From Bordetella genomosp. 10 (GTDB lineage Bacteria; Pseudomonadota; Gammaproteobacteria; Burkholderiales; Burkholderiaceae_B): a stretch of 64,000 nt of DNA. The DNA is taken from NCBI RefSeq assembly GCF_002261225.1, contig NZ_NEVM01000005.1:1984001-2048000 (forward strand), in the 5' to 3' direction. Position 1 is the first letter of the stretch. Every line of letters begins with the position of its first letter. Made by a program: the position numbers and the translations under genes. Below, one piece after another: positions 47,957 to 55,811 of this stretch. Under the pieces are notes generated by a model, which saw only the letters and a list, made by a program, of their open reading frames with translations, was not told where the DNA came from and made no database searches.

Positions 47957-48730
47957 ATGGACGAACGACATGCAGGCAACAAATCGCTCTATACGGAACG
48001 GGAGTGGGCAGCGCGTTGCGAGCTGGCGGCGCTGTATCGCCTGGTTGCCCACTTCCGCATGACCGATCTCATCTATACGCACATCAGCCTGAAGGTCCCG
48101 GGCAGCGACGACCTGTTCCTGGTAAACCGCTATGGCGTGCTTTTTCACGAGATGACCGCCAGCGACCTCGTGAAGGTCGATATCGAAGGCAACGTCCACG
48201 ACGAGAATCCGGAAAGCCGGCGCCTGAACGCGGCGGGCTTCACCATTCATTCGGCGGTGCACATGGCGCGCGAGGATATCCATTGCGTCATCCACACCCA
48301 CACGCAGGCGGGCATCGCGGTATCGGCCCAGAAGCAGGGGTTGCTGCCCATCAGCCAGCATTCCCTGCGCTTCTACAAGGCGCTGGGCTATCACGACTAC
48401 GAAGGCTTCGCCGTGGACCTGGACGAGCGCAAGCGGCTGGCCACGGACCTCGGCGCCTTCAAGGCCATGATCCTGCGCAACCACGGCCTGCTGACCGTCG
48501 GCGAAACGGCGGCCGAGGCATTCAGCTACATGTTCTTCCTGGAGCGGGCCTGCCAGGTCCAGATCGCCGCGCAGTCCGGCGGCGCGGAACTGGTCTACCC
48601 GGCCCAGGACGTGATGGACCATACGGCGAGCCAATGGCAGAACCGCGGCGCCGAGGACTGGTACTACAAGCTATTCTGGGACGCCTGCCTGCAGACGATA
48701 CATGACCAGCGAAACGACTACTGCCGCTAG
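47957..48730 (+). CDS. Class II aldolase/adducin-family protein
   Basis: A 257-residue protein with the zinc-binding I-H-T-H-T-Q-A-G near 107-114 and a third His in R-N-H-G-L-L-T near 168. These ligands fit fuculose-phosphate aldolase-like lyases, epimerases or decarboxylases. Residues M-T-D-L-I-Y-T-H-I-S match the family N-terminus. AAGGAG lies 6 bases before the ATG at 47957. Within the operon it may cleave or decarboxylate an intermediate; the reaction is unknown. Confidence 0.86.
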   Translation: MDERHAGNKSLYTEREWAARCELAALYRLVAHFRMTDLIYTHISLKVPGSDDLFLVNRYGVLFHEMTASDLVKVDIEGNVHDENPESRRLNAAGFTIHSAVHMAREDIHCVIHTHTQAGIAVSAQKQGLLPISQHSLRFYKALGYHDYEGFAVDLDERKRLATDLGAFKAMILRNHGLLTVGETAAEAFSYMFFLERACQVQIAAQSGGAELVYPAQDVMDHTASQWQNRGAEDWYYKLFWDACLQTIHDQRNDYCR

Positions 48731-48744
48731 ATACGGAGGACGAC

Positions 48745-49539
48745 ATGTCACAGGATAACGCGCCGATCCTGGCGCTGAAGGACGGGCCGATCGGCTGGCT
48801 GGTGTTCAACCACCCGGCGAAACATAATGCCGTGTCCCTCGAAATGGCGGCGATGGTCCCGCCCATCGTCGCGGATTTCGAGGCAGATCCGGACATACGC
48901 GTGGTGATCGTGAAAGGGGCGGGAGACCGGGCATTCATCGCGGGATCGAATATCTCCAATTTCGACGCCATCCGCGCTGACGCGGAGGCGAACAGGAAAT
49001 ACCAGGAGATCAGCCAGGGCTCGTACGACTCGATCTACCATTGCGAGAAGCCGACGATCGCGATGATCCGGGGTTATTGCATGGGCGGCGGCATGGACTA
49101 CGCCGCCAGTTGCGACATCCGTATCTGCTCCAGCGATTCGGTCTTCGCGATTCCCGCCGTCAAGCTGGGGCTGGGGTATGGCTATCAGGGCCAGATCCGC
49201 CTGAATCGCCTGATCGGCGGCAGCCGGGCGCGGGACTTGTACTTCACGGGCAGGCGCTATAGCGCGGAAGAAGCCCTGCGCTGCGGCATGGTGCACGATA
49301 TGGTGCCGCCGGAGGAGCTGGACGCGCACGTCCGGCGGTACGCGATGGGCATCGCGGAGAACGCCCCCCTTACCATCAAGGCGCTGAAGCAAGTCTTTCT
49401 CGAACTGGAGTGCGACCCCGCCGAACGGGACATGCAGCGCGCCCATGCCCTCATTGCGGCGTGCTACGAGAGCGAGGACTACAAGGAAGGGAAGAAAGCC
49501 TTTGCCGAGAAAAGGGCGCCCAGGTTCCGGGGCAAGTAG
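48745..49539 (+). CDS. Enoyl-CoA hydratase/isomerase (crotonase) family protein
   Basis: A 264-residue crotonase with F-I-A-G-S-N-I-S-N-F near 63-72 and M-G-G-G-M-D-Y-A near 108-115. The usual D in the first oxyanion segment is replaced by N (S-N-I-S), and the classical hydratase Glu residues are not obvious, so isomerase or acyl-CoA hydrolase activity may be more likely. GGAGG lies 6 bases before the ATG. It is the last gene of the Hyu operon. Confidence 0.86.
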   Translation: MSQDNAPILALKDGPIGWLVFNHPAKHNAVSLEMAAMVPPIVADFEADPDIRVVIVKGAGDRAFIAGSNISNFDAIRADAEANRKYQEISQGSYDSIYHCEKPTIAMIRGYCMGGGMDYAASCDIRICSSDSVFAIPAVKLGLGYGYQGQIRLNRLIGGSRARDLYFTGRRYSAEEALRCGMVHDMVPPEELDAHVRRYAMGIAENAPLTIKALKQVFLELECDPAERDMQRAHALIAACYESEDYKEGKKAFAEKRAPRFRGK

Positions 49540-49609
49540 CGGCGACGGGGCAGCGGCGTGGATATCCGGTTCGCGCCGAGGTATCCCGCCGCCGTGGCCA
49601 TTAAGCCCG

Positions 49610-49629
49610 CTGTAGGAATTTTCCTACAG
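49610..49629. promoter_or_regulatory. Palindrome TGTAGG-N6-CCTACA before the fnr gene
   Basis: A perfect 9-bp-arm dyad with a 2-base centre, 102 bases before the FNR start. The TGTARG-N6-CYTACA form is that of NarL/FixJ-family sites (compare the GacA/UvrY box TGTAAG-N6-CTTACA). It also lies 71 bases after the preceding operon, so a terminator role is possible, but no T run follows. Confidence 0.5.
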
Positions 49630-49731
49630 ATGTAGTCCAGACCTGTCATCCTTTCGCGACCGCTCCCGATAGCGCGCCTGGCCCCGGGGACCGACAATGC
49701 CCATGTCAACGTCGCTTACCTGGAGTCATCC

Positions 49732-50514
49732 ATGCAGCCCCATCCCGCGCCCAGCGCTCCGATCGTCTTCGCCCAGTCGTCCGTCCTGCCCCGCCGCCCG
49801 GACGACATGCTGCGCGGCCGGAGCAGCGCGCGCTGCACGAGCTGCGCCCTCCAGCCCGCCTGCCTCGAAGCGGAAACCTGCGAACAAATGGAGTCGGCCG
49901 GCGCCTCGCTGAACTCCGGCTGGCGCATGGTCCGGCGCGGCCAGCCCCTGTATCGCGCCGGCGACGAATTCAGCCATTTGTACGCGGTGGTGTCCGGCTC
50001 CCTGAAGACCGTGCTGTTCCATAGCGAAGGCCGCGAGCAGATCTGCGGCTTTCCCAGCGTCGGCGACCTGCTCGGCATGGACGGCATCGACGCCGGCCGC
50101 CATGCCTGCGACGCCATCGCGCTGGAAGACACCCAGGTCTGCGTGATTCCCTTCAGCATGCTCGAACAGCGCTGCCGCCAGGCCGCCGCCACCCAGCACC
50201 ACCTGCTGCGCCTGATGAGCGCGGAGATCGTCCGCGAGCAGCGTTTCTTCATGCTGCTGGGCCGCATGTCGGCCGACGAGCGCCTGGCGTCCTTCCTGGT
50301 GGGCACGTCGAACAAGTTGTCGGCGCGCGGCTACTCGCCGTCCGAATTCCACCTGCGCATGACCCGCGAGGACATCGGCAATCACCTGGGCATGAAGCTG
50401 GAGACCGTCAGCCGCACGTTCTCCAAGTTCCAGGCGCAGGGCTGGATCAGCGTCCGCCAGAAGCACGTCACGCTGCACGACGTGGACGCCCTGCGCGCCC
50501 TGTCCTGCCAGTAG
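49732..50514 (+). CDS. fnr: FNR-type oxygen-sensing transcriptional regulator
   Basis: A 260-residue FNR. Cys35, Cys38, Cys44 (C-x2-C-x5-C) and Cys137 (V-C-V-I-P-F) are the [4Fe-4S] ligands. The cyclic-nucleotide-fold core is near 65-165, and the recognition helix L-E-T-V-S-R-T-F carries the E-x-x-S-R that reads TTGAT half-sites. GGAG lies 6 bases upstream. It is closer to canonical FNR than the paralogue at 35611 and probably corresponds to the regulator named Btr in Bordetella. A NarL-type palindrome lies upstream. Confidence 0.9.
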   Translation: MQPHPAPSAPIVFAQSSVLPRRPDDMLRGRSSARCTSCALQPACLEAETCEQMESAGASLNSGWRMVRRGQPLYRAGDEFSHLYAVVSGSLKTVLFHSEGREQICGFPSVGDLLGMDGIDAGRHACDAIALEDTQVCVIPFSMLEQRCRQAAATQHHLLRLMSAEIVREQRFFMLLGRMSADERLASFLVGTSNKLSARGYSPSEFHLRMTREDIGNHLGMKLETVSRTFSKFQAQGWISVRQKHVTLHDVDALRALSCQ

Positions 50515-50593
50515 GCGCCCCGCCGGCGGGCCATGCCGCTCGAATCCGGAGGTCTGGATCTGCGTTGCGAAGATAGTGTAGAATAGCGGGCTT

Positions 50594-50697
50594 GCTCCAA
50601 TTCCATCCTGGCTGACAGGGTTACCGACCCGGTTTTGCCGCTTCTGGGCTTCGGGCTTCTTTGAAGCCGTGCCCCACCGGATGGAAACGATCGGAGC
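50594..50697 (+). ncRNA. Candidate structured RNA upstream of tRNA-Cys
   Basis: The outer ends pair over long range: GCTCC (50594-50598) with GGAGC (50693-50697), then TTCCATCC (50601-50608) with GGATGGAA (50679-50686). Inside are GGGT-N5-ACCC and GGCTTC-TTT-GAAGCC. A TAGAAT that could be a -10 element lies 10 bases before the first stem, though no good -35 is evident. I do not recognise it as a known riboswitch, 6S, SRP RNA or tmRNA. It may be an independent small RNA or a leader processed from the tRNA transcript. Confidence 0.45.
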
Positions 50698-50737
50698 ATA
50701 ACGGGACTCCCCACGGGGGACGCACTCCCGGCCTGCT

Positions 50738-50811
50738 GGCGCAATGGCAGAGTGGTTATGCAGCGGATTGCAAATCCGTGTACGTCGGTTCGATTCCGGC
50801 TTGCGCCTCCA
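50738..50811 (+). tRNA. tRNA-Cys (anticodon GCA)
   Basis: A 74-base cloverleaf. Acceptor GGCGCAA pairs with TTGCGCC, the anticodon arm reads GGATT-GCA-AATCC, the T-loop contains GGTTCGATTCC, and CCA is encoded in the chromosome. A rho-independent terminator follows 27 bases later. Confidence 0.97.
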
Positions 50812-50838
50812 AAATTCCCCTATAAGAATCAATGAATT

Positions 50839-50863
50839 GGCTCACCGCTTCGGTGAGCCTTTT
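50839..50863 (+). terminator. Rho-independent terminator after tRNA-Cys
   Basis: GGCTCACC and GGTGAGCC form an 8-bp stem with a 5-base loop, followed by TTTT. It is well placed to end the tRNA-Cys transcript and is convergent with the PrpD-family gene end. Confidence 0.88.
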
Positions 50864-50909
50864 GCCATCTCGGCAGCCTTCGCCGCCGCTTCGGTACATG
50901 CCGTCCCCG

Positions 50910-52313
50910 CTACCCCCTGCACGCCAGAAAACGCTCAACCACTTCCCCCGCATCGGGTAGCGTCTCCAACGCCATCACGCTCCCCTGCAAGCGGGCAAGC
51001 GCCGCTTCCCCCGGCTGCACTCCCCACTGCATCGCGGCCCGGAACTTCGCCAGGATTTCGTCTTCGGACATCGGATCATCGGGAGCGCCCTTCATTTTCC
51101 AGCGCTCTACCTGGACGGTACGGCCCGAGGCCAATGTCAACGTCACGCGGGCCGGCGGCACCGCCGTGGGCGGGATATCCCCGGCGTCCACGGTGCGCAG
51201 GCGCGACGCCCACGCCGTCGCCTCGCGGCGCACCTGTTCCGCGGTAAAGCTCCGGATGCCGACGCTGCCGTCGACGAGCGCGGTCGCGAAGGCATAGGCG
51301 GCATTGAACTGTGCATGGACGACAGGGTTGGGATGGTCGCGATCGAAGCGGGCACCGACGATCTGGCGGTTCACTTTGCCCAGTTCGATCACGCCTTCGA
51401 CGATATCCCCGGCGGCGATCCCCTGCTCGCGGCATTGCAGCGCAAGCTGGATGACGGTATGCACGCACCGGCAGCACGGATACGGCTTCATGCTCAGTTC
51501 CAGGAGCCGCCAATGGCTGCCCCAGCCCTCGAGCAGCAGCGCCGGCTCAACCTCGCCGCGCTCATAAAGCTCGAACAGCCCCGCCTGGCCTTCCAGGAAA
51601 CGCCATGGCCCCGTGATGCCGCGCCTGGCCAGGTGCGCGGCCAGCACACCCGAGCGGGCGGCGAAACCCGGTCCCAGCCGCTTGGCCAGGGCGCCGTCGG
51701 CAATGAATTGCGTGGTCCCGCTCATCTGCGTGAAAGCCAACCCCAGCGCATGCAGCGTGGCCCGCGCATCGAGCCCCATGACCTTGGCCGCGGCGACGGC
51801 GGCCGCCAGCGTGCCGAGCGCGGTGGTGGGATGCCATCCCTTGCCCAGCGAGTTATGGCAAACCAGGCCCAACCGGCAAAAGACCTCCACCCCCACGGCC
51901 AGGGCAGCCAACAGGCCACGGCCGTCCACCTTCCCCCCGGCCGACGGCAGCGTCGCCAATACCGCCGGCAACACGACACAAAAGGCATGCACCCGGGCGG
52001 GATCGTGCTGGTCGTCGAAATCGAGCGCGTGGGCCGCCGCGCCGTTGGCCAGCGCGGCCGCGGCCGGGCTGGCCGGGCTGCCATTGAGCAGCAGCCGGGC
52101 ACGGCCGCCGCTTTCCAGGTCGGCCATGGCGGCCAGCAGCTCGGCCATGCCCGGCGCGCGGGCGGCGCCGCCGATGACGCCCAGCGTATCGAGCGTAAAG
52201 TACTTGAGGGTCCGCACGACCTCCGGGCCGAGATCCTCATAGGCCAGCGCCGCCACGGCCTGCGCCAGCTTGCTGCCCAGCGAATCGGGCAAATCGTTTC
52301 CATCCGCCTTCAT
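50910..52313 (-). CDS. MmgE/PrpD-family protein
   Basis: A 467-residue MmgE/PrpD protein. The family includes 2-methylcitrate dehydratase, cis-aconitate decarboxylase and iminodisuccinate epimerase. Conserved H-A-L-D-F-D-D near 107-113 and K-G-W-H-P-T near 167-172 contain the active-site Asp and His residues. The ATG at 52313 has GGTGGA nearby. It is the last gene of a long minus-strand operon (HyuA, HyuB, racemase, Bug receptor, ABC importer, PrpD) and probably dehydrates, decarboxylates or isomerises the acid made upstream. Confidence 0.87.
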   Translation of the reverse strand: MKADGNDLPDSLGSKLAQAVAALAYEDLGPEVVRTLKYFTLDTLGVIGGAARAPGMAELLAAMADLESGGRARLLLNGSPASPAAAALANGAAAHALDFDDQHDPARVHAFCVVLPAVLATLPSAGGKVDGRGLLAALAVGVEVFCRLGLVCHNSLGKGWHPTTALGTLAAAVAAAKVMGLDARATLHALGLAFTQMSGTTQFIADGALAKRLGPGFAARSGVLAAHLARRGITGPWRFLEGQAGLFELYERGEVEPALLLEGWGSHWRLLELSMKPYPCCRCVHTVIQLALQCREQGIAAGDIVEGVIELGKVNRQIVGARFDRDHPNPVVHAQFNAAYAFATALVDGSVGIRSFTAEQVRREATAWASRLRTVDAGDIPPTAVPPARVTLTLASGRTVQVERWKMKGAPDDPMSEDEILAKFRAAMQWGVQPGEAALARLQGSVMALETLPDAGEVVERFLACRG

Positions 52314-52338
52314 GGTATCCACCTTCCTGTTCACCGGT

Positions 52339-53103
52339 TCAAGCCGCATGCGCCGAGGCGTCGTGGCGCAGGAGTTCGGAAATCTCCTTGCGCAGCGCCA
52401 GAAAGCGCGGGTCGAGCTTCATGGATTCGCGCCGCGGCCGCTCGAACGGCACGCGGATCTCCCTCAACACACGCGCCGGCCGCTTGCTGTAGACCAGGAT
52501 GCGATCGGCCAGGTACAGCGCCTCTTCGATGCCATGCGTCACGAAGACGACCATCTTGGGCTCGGCCTCCCAGATGGCCAGCAATTCGTCCTGCAAGGTG
52601 TCCCGCGTCTGCACATCGAGCGCGCCGAAAGGCTCGTCCATGAGCAGCAACGCAGGTTGGATGCAGAAGGCCCGCGCGATACCCACGCGCTGCTGCATGC
52701 CGCCGGACAACTGGTGCGGCCACGCGTCCTCGAACCCCGCCAGGCCGACGCGGTGCAGATAGTCGCGGGCGCGAGCGCGGCGCTCGGCCTTGGGCACGCC
52801 GACCACCTCCAGGCCGAAAGCCACGTTGTCCAGCGCGGAGCGCCAGGGCAGCAGGTCGGATCCCTGGAACACCATGCCGCGTCCATGGCCCGTGCGGCCG
52901 GTGATGTCCTCGCCGTCGAGCCGGACATCCCCCGCATCGGGCAGCAGCAAGCCATTGATGATCTGCAGCAGCGTCGACTTGCCGCAGCCGGACGGCCCGA
53001 GCAGCGCCACGAACTCGCCTTCCTCGACATCCAGCGATTGCTCGCGCAATACCGGCATCGAGCCGAAATGCTTGGAAACGCCCGATACGCTCAGCCTCGC
53101 CAT
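52339..53103 (-). CDS. ABC transporter ATP-binding subunit, nitrate/sulfonate/taurine type
   Basis: A 254-residue SsuB/TauB-type ATPase with Walker A G-P-S-G-C-G-K-S-T near 35-43, signature L-S-G-G-M-Q-Q-R-V, Walker B L-L-L-M-D-E-P-F-G-A-L-D and V-T-H-G-I-E-E-A. The P-F-G-A-L-D form is diagnostic of the taurine/nitrate class. It joins the receptor at 53106 and the two permeases at 54195 and 54956. Confidence 0.9.
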   Translation of the reverse strand: MARLSVSGVSKHFGSMPVLREQSLDVEEGEFVALLGPSGCGKSTLLQIINGLLLPDAGDVRLDGEDITGRTGHGRGMVFQGSDLLPWRSALDNVAFGLEVVGVPKAERRARARDYLHRVGLAGFEDAWPHQLSGGMQQRVGIARAFCIQPALLLMDEPFGALDVQTRDTLQDELLAIWEAEPKMVVFVTHGIEEALYLADRILVYSKRPARVLREIRVPFERPRRESMKLDPRFLALRKEISELLRHDASAHAA

Positions 53104-53105
53104 GA

Positions 53106-54158
53106 TCAGCCCAGCTCCTTGATGGCCTGTTCCAGGTAGCTGCGATCGATGACCTTGGCCAGGTCTATCGTCCCCTGCAACGCGCCGGTCTTCTTGTAGA
53201 CCGGGATCACCTTGGCGAAGGCATCCGGCGTCATCTGCTCCATGGAGCCCGGGAAGGCATGGATACGCTGGCACAGCGTTTCCCAGACCGGCTTGAGCAG
53301 GTCGTCGTCCGCCCCGCGCAGATCCTTCGACGAGGCATACTCCGCCACCTGCGACTTGTACCAGGCGTAGTCGGCAGTGGTGTGACGGAACGCGGTCAAT
53401 GCCGATTTCAGCACGGCGACGGCGGCCTGCCTGTTCTCGTCCTTTTGCAGCCAGTCGGCGCGCGCCACGATGACGGCGCTGAACCAGTCTTCGTATTCCT
53501 CCCAAGGCCGCACGATGGTATCGAAATGGCCGCGGCTCTTGAGCTGCTCGAACTGCTCGACGTGCATGGGCACCGCGTCCACGCGGCCGGACATGAGCGC
53601 GCGGGCCCTATCCCCCGAGCTGCCCATTTCGACGAAATTGATCTTGTCCTTGGGCAGGCCATGCTTGTCCAGCACGCCCTGCAGCATGACGTGCATGAAG
53701 TCGCCGATGCCGCTGACGGCCACCGTCCCGCCCTTGGAGGCCAGCGACGCCAGGCTGTCCAGCTTGTCGGCGTTGGCCACCACCACCTGCGACGTATTGT
53801 TGTACGAAAGCCCGATGATGCGCAGGTCCGCCCCCGCCTCGCAGGCGGCCAGCGAGGACGCGACGTCGCCGTCGCCCAGGTCCGACGCGCCCGCGATGAC
53901 CTGCTGCACGATCTGGGGAATCTTCGCGGTCGGCTGGACCTCGGGCGCCGCATAGCCGGCCAGGGTCGGCAGCACCGAGCGCAATCCCGCCTGCAAGGGC
54001 ACGTTGACCGCCGCGGAGGCGGCCAGGGTATTGATCTTCAGGACCCTGCCCTGGACGTCGGCGGCCCGGGCCAGGGACGGCAAGCCGCCCAGCGTCGCCA
54101 CGGCGGCGCCGCCCATGCCCAGGCCCAGGAATTTCCGGCGATTCATGTAGTGGAGCAT
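53106..54158 (-). CDS. ABC transporter substrate-binding protein, NMT1/TauA type
   Basis: A 350-residue receptor with a twin-arginine signal (N-R-R-K-F-L-G-L-G, cleavage near A-R-A-A-D), so Tat export is likely. The fold matches the SsuA/NMT1 class. GAGGAA lies 6 bases before the ATG at 54158. Its stop is 2 bases from the ATPase start. The ligand is unknown; the company of hydantoinase and racemase genes argues against a simple sulfonate. Confidence 0.86.
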   Translation of the reverse strand: MLHYMNRRKFLGLGMGGAAVATLGGLPSLARAADVQGRVLKINTLAASAAVNVPLQAGLRSVLPTLAGYAAPEVQPTAKIPQIVQQVIAGASDLGDGDVASSLAACEAGADLRIIGLSYNNTSQVVVANADKLDSLASLASKGGTVAVSGIGDFMHVMLQGVLDKHGLPKDKINFVEMGSSGDRARALMSGRVDAVPMHVEQFEQLKSRGHFDTIVRPWEEYEDWFSAVIVARADWLQKDENRQAAVAVLKSALTAFRHTTADYAWYKSQVAEYASSKDLRGADDDLLKPVWETLCQRIHAFPGSMEQMTPDAFAKVIPVYKKTGALQGTIDLAKVIDRSYLEQAIKELG

Positions 54159-54194
54159 TGTGATTCCTCGTGGTTGATTGTCGGGAGACCGGGC

Positions 54195-54959
54195 TCAGGA
54201 TTGCCCTGTCTTGCTGGCGTACCAGGGCGCCGCGATATGCGCGATACGGCGCAACATGCCGGTGGCCAGCACGCTGACCAGCATGAGCATGACGATCAGG
54301 CCGAAAAAGCCCGCCGTGGAAAGATCGAGCCCCGCATCGTTGATGAGGCCCCCGTAGCCTGTCCCCACGAACATCTGCGCCGTGATCATGGCGCGCAGCG
54401 CGTGGGTGAAGCCGATCCGGGCCGCCACCAGGACATAGGGATGCAGCGCGGGCAGCAGCACCCAGCGAAAGCACTGGCCGCGGCTGGCGCCAAAGGACCG
54501 CGCGGCGTCCAGCAGCCGGGGGGACACGGCCCGTGCCGCCTCCATCATGGTCAGCACCACGTACCAGACGGTCGCCGCGAAGACGATGCACACGCCCAGC
54601 ATCAGGCCGCGCCCCATCAGGATGATGAACAGCGGCACCAGGGCGGCCGAGGACACCACGACGAACATGCTGGCCCAGGGCTTGACCAGGATGCGCACCG
54701 CGGCCGAGCGCCCCATGGCGATGCCCAGGGGGATGCCCGTCGCAAGCGCCAGCGCATAGCCGAGCAGCATCTGCCACAACGTGCTCCACAGCGCTTTCCA
54801 GAAGACGGCGTCGGACAACAGCCCCGGCAAGGTCCGCGCGATCTGCAGCGGCGTCGCCAGCAAGGCGTCGCCCAGGCGCATGCCGGCGAACTGCCACAAC
54901 AGCAGCATGAGGACGATTCCGGTGGCGTTGAACGCGAAGGAACGGGATTTCATCGTCAT
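54195..54959 (-). CDS. ABC transporter permease, SsuC/TauC type
   Basis: A 254-residue permease with about six hydrophobic segments and the EAA-type loop (D-A-A-R-S-F-G-A-S) near 150. ATG 54959 overlaps the TCA-encoded stop of the second permease (ATGA), supporting MTMK as the start. The operon has two different permease genes, implying a heterodimeric channel, which is less common than the single SsuC homodimer. Confidence 0.87.
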   Translation of the reverse strand: MTMKSRSFAFNATGIVLMLLLWQFAGMRLGDALLATPLQIARTLPGLLSDAVFWKALWSTLWQMLLGYALALATGIPLGIAMGRSAAVRILVKPWASMFVVVSSAALVPLFIILMGRGLMLGVCIVFAATVWYVVLTMMEAARAVSPRLLDAARSFGASRGQCFRWVLLPALHPYVLVAARIGFTHALRAMITAQMFVGTGYGGLINDAGLDLSTAGFFGLIVMLMLVSVLATGMLRRIAHIAAPWYASKTGQS

Positions 54960-55753
54960 ACCCTCTGCATCCAGCGGCACATGCGCTGCTCGGCCAGCAA
55001 CAGCAGTTCCTGCAGCAGCAGGCCCAGCAGGCTCATCAGGAACAGGATCCCCAGCACGGCGGCGCTGTCGAAGCGCACCGAGGCCTGCTTCATGATCGCG
55101 CCCAGGTTGACCGTGGCCAGGAACAATTCCGCGGTGATCATGGCATTGACCGCGCGCACCACACCGATGCGCAAGGCGGCGAAGAGAAAGGGCGTGCTGG
55201 CCGGCAGCAGCACCAGCCGGGCATTGCGCCACGACCCGGCGCCGAAGGAGCGGCCGACGGCCAGCAGCCGGAAGTCGATGCTGCGCGCGCCCTCCGATAC
55301 CACGATCAGCATGTCCAGCGTGCACATCAGCACGACCAGCGCGACCCGCGCCGGGAAATACAGGCCGAACCAGATCATGATCAGCGGCGCCCAGGCCACC
55401 GCGGGCACGGCGTAGATGAGGTTCACGACCGGATCCAGCATGTCGTGCAGCGCCCGGATGCGTCCCATGGCAAGGCCCAGCGGGAACGCCACCGCGATCG
55501 AAATGGCGAACCCCAGCGCCATGTGCTGAACCGCGCCGCCGAACGCGCGCGGCAGCTCGCCCGACTGGACCAGGCCGGCCAGGCGCGCCAGCACCGCCAG
55601 CGGCGTGGCTAGCACGAAGCCGGGGTAATGGCGGGCGATCTCCTGCCAGACGGCCAGGCCCAGCACGATGGAAACCACGTACAGGTAGAAGAGCGGCCGG
55701 CCATTGCGCCGGCGCACGGCGGCGGTTCGGCCTGGCTTCAGGGAGGTGATCAT
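54956..55753 (-). CDS. ABC transporter permease, SsuC/TauC type (second permease)
   Basis: A 265-residue permease related to the one at 54195, with helices near 22-42, 75-100, 105-130, 180-200 and 225-250. ATG 55753 has GGAAG 5 bases upstream; an ATG at 55765 is also in frame. It overlaps the next permease gene by 4 bases. The cytoplasmic loop R-S-F-G-A-G-S-W-R is in the expected ATPase-contact position. Confidence 0.86.
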   Translation of the reverse strand: MITSLKPGRTAAVRRRNGRPLFYLYVVSIVLGLAVWQEIARHYPGFVLATPLAVLARLAGLVQSGELPRAFGGAVQHMALGFAISIAVAFPLGLAMGRIRALHDMLDPVVNLIYAVPAVAWAPLIMIWFGLYFPARVALVVLMCTLDMLIVVSEGARSIDFRLLAVGRSFGAGSWRNARLVLLPASTPFLFAALRIGVVRAVNAMITAELFLATVNLGAIMKQASVRFDSAAVLGILFLMSLLGLLLQELLLLAEQRMCRWMQRV

Positions 55754-55811
55754 GGAATCTTCCATGGCGAGAGCGGCTCCAGTCGATTCTTCGTGTTCCG
55801 CGTTGCCCGGT

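Noticed and set aside
50738..50811. tRNA-Cys as an integration site of a genomic island
   Set aside because: No integrase gene and no second copy of the tRNA 3' end were seen in the window; composition does not change at the tRNA.
53106..55753. Assignment of the ABC system as a taurine or sulfonate transporter
   Set aside because: Class-level similarity only; no sulfonatase or TauD is in the operon, and the hydantoinase/racemase context points elsewhere.
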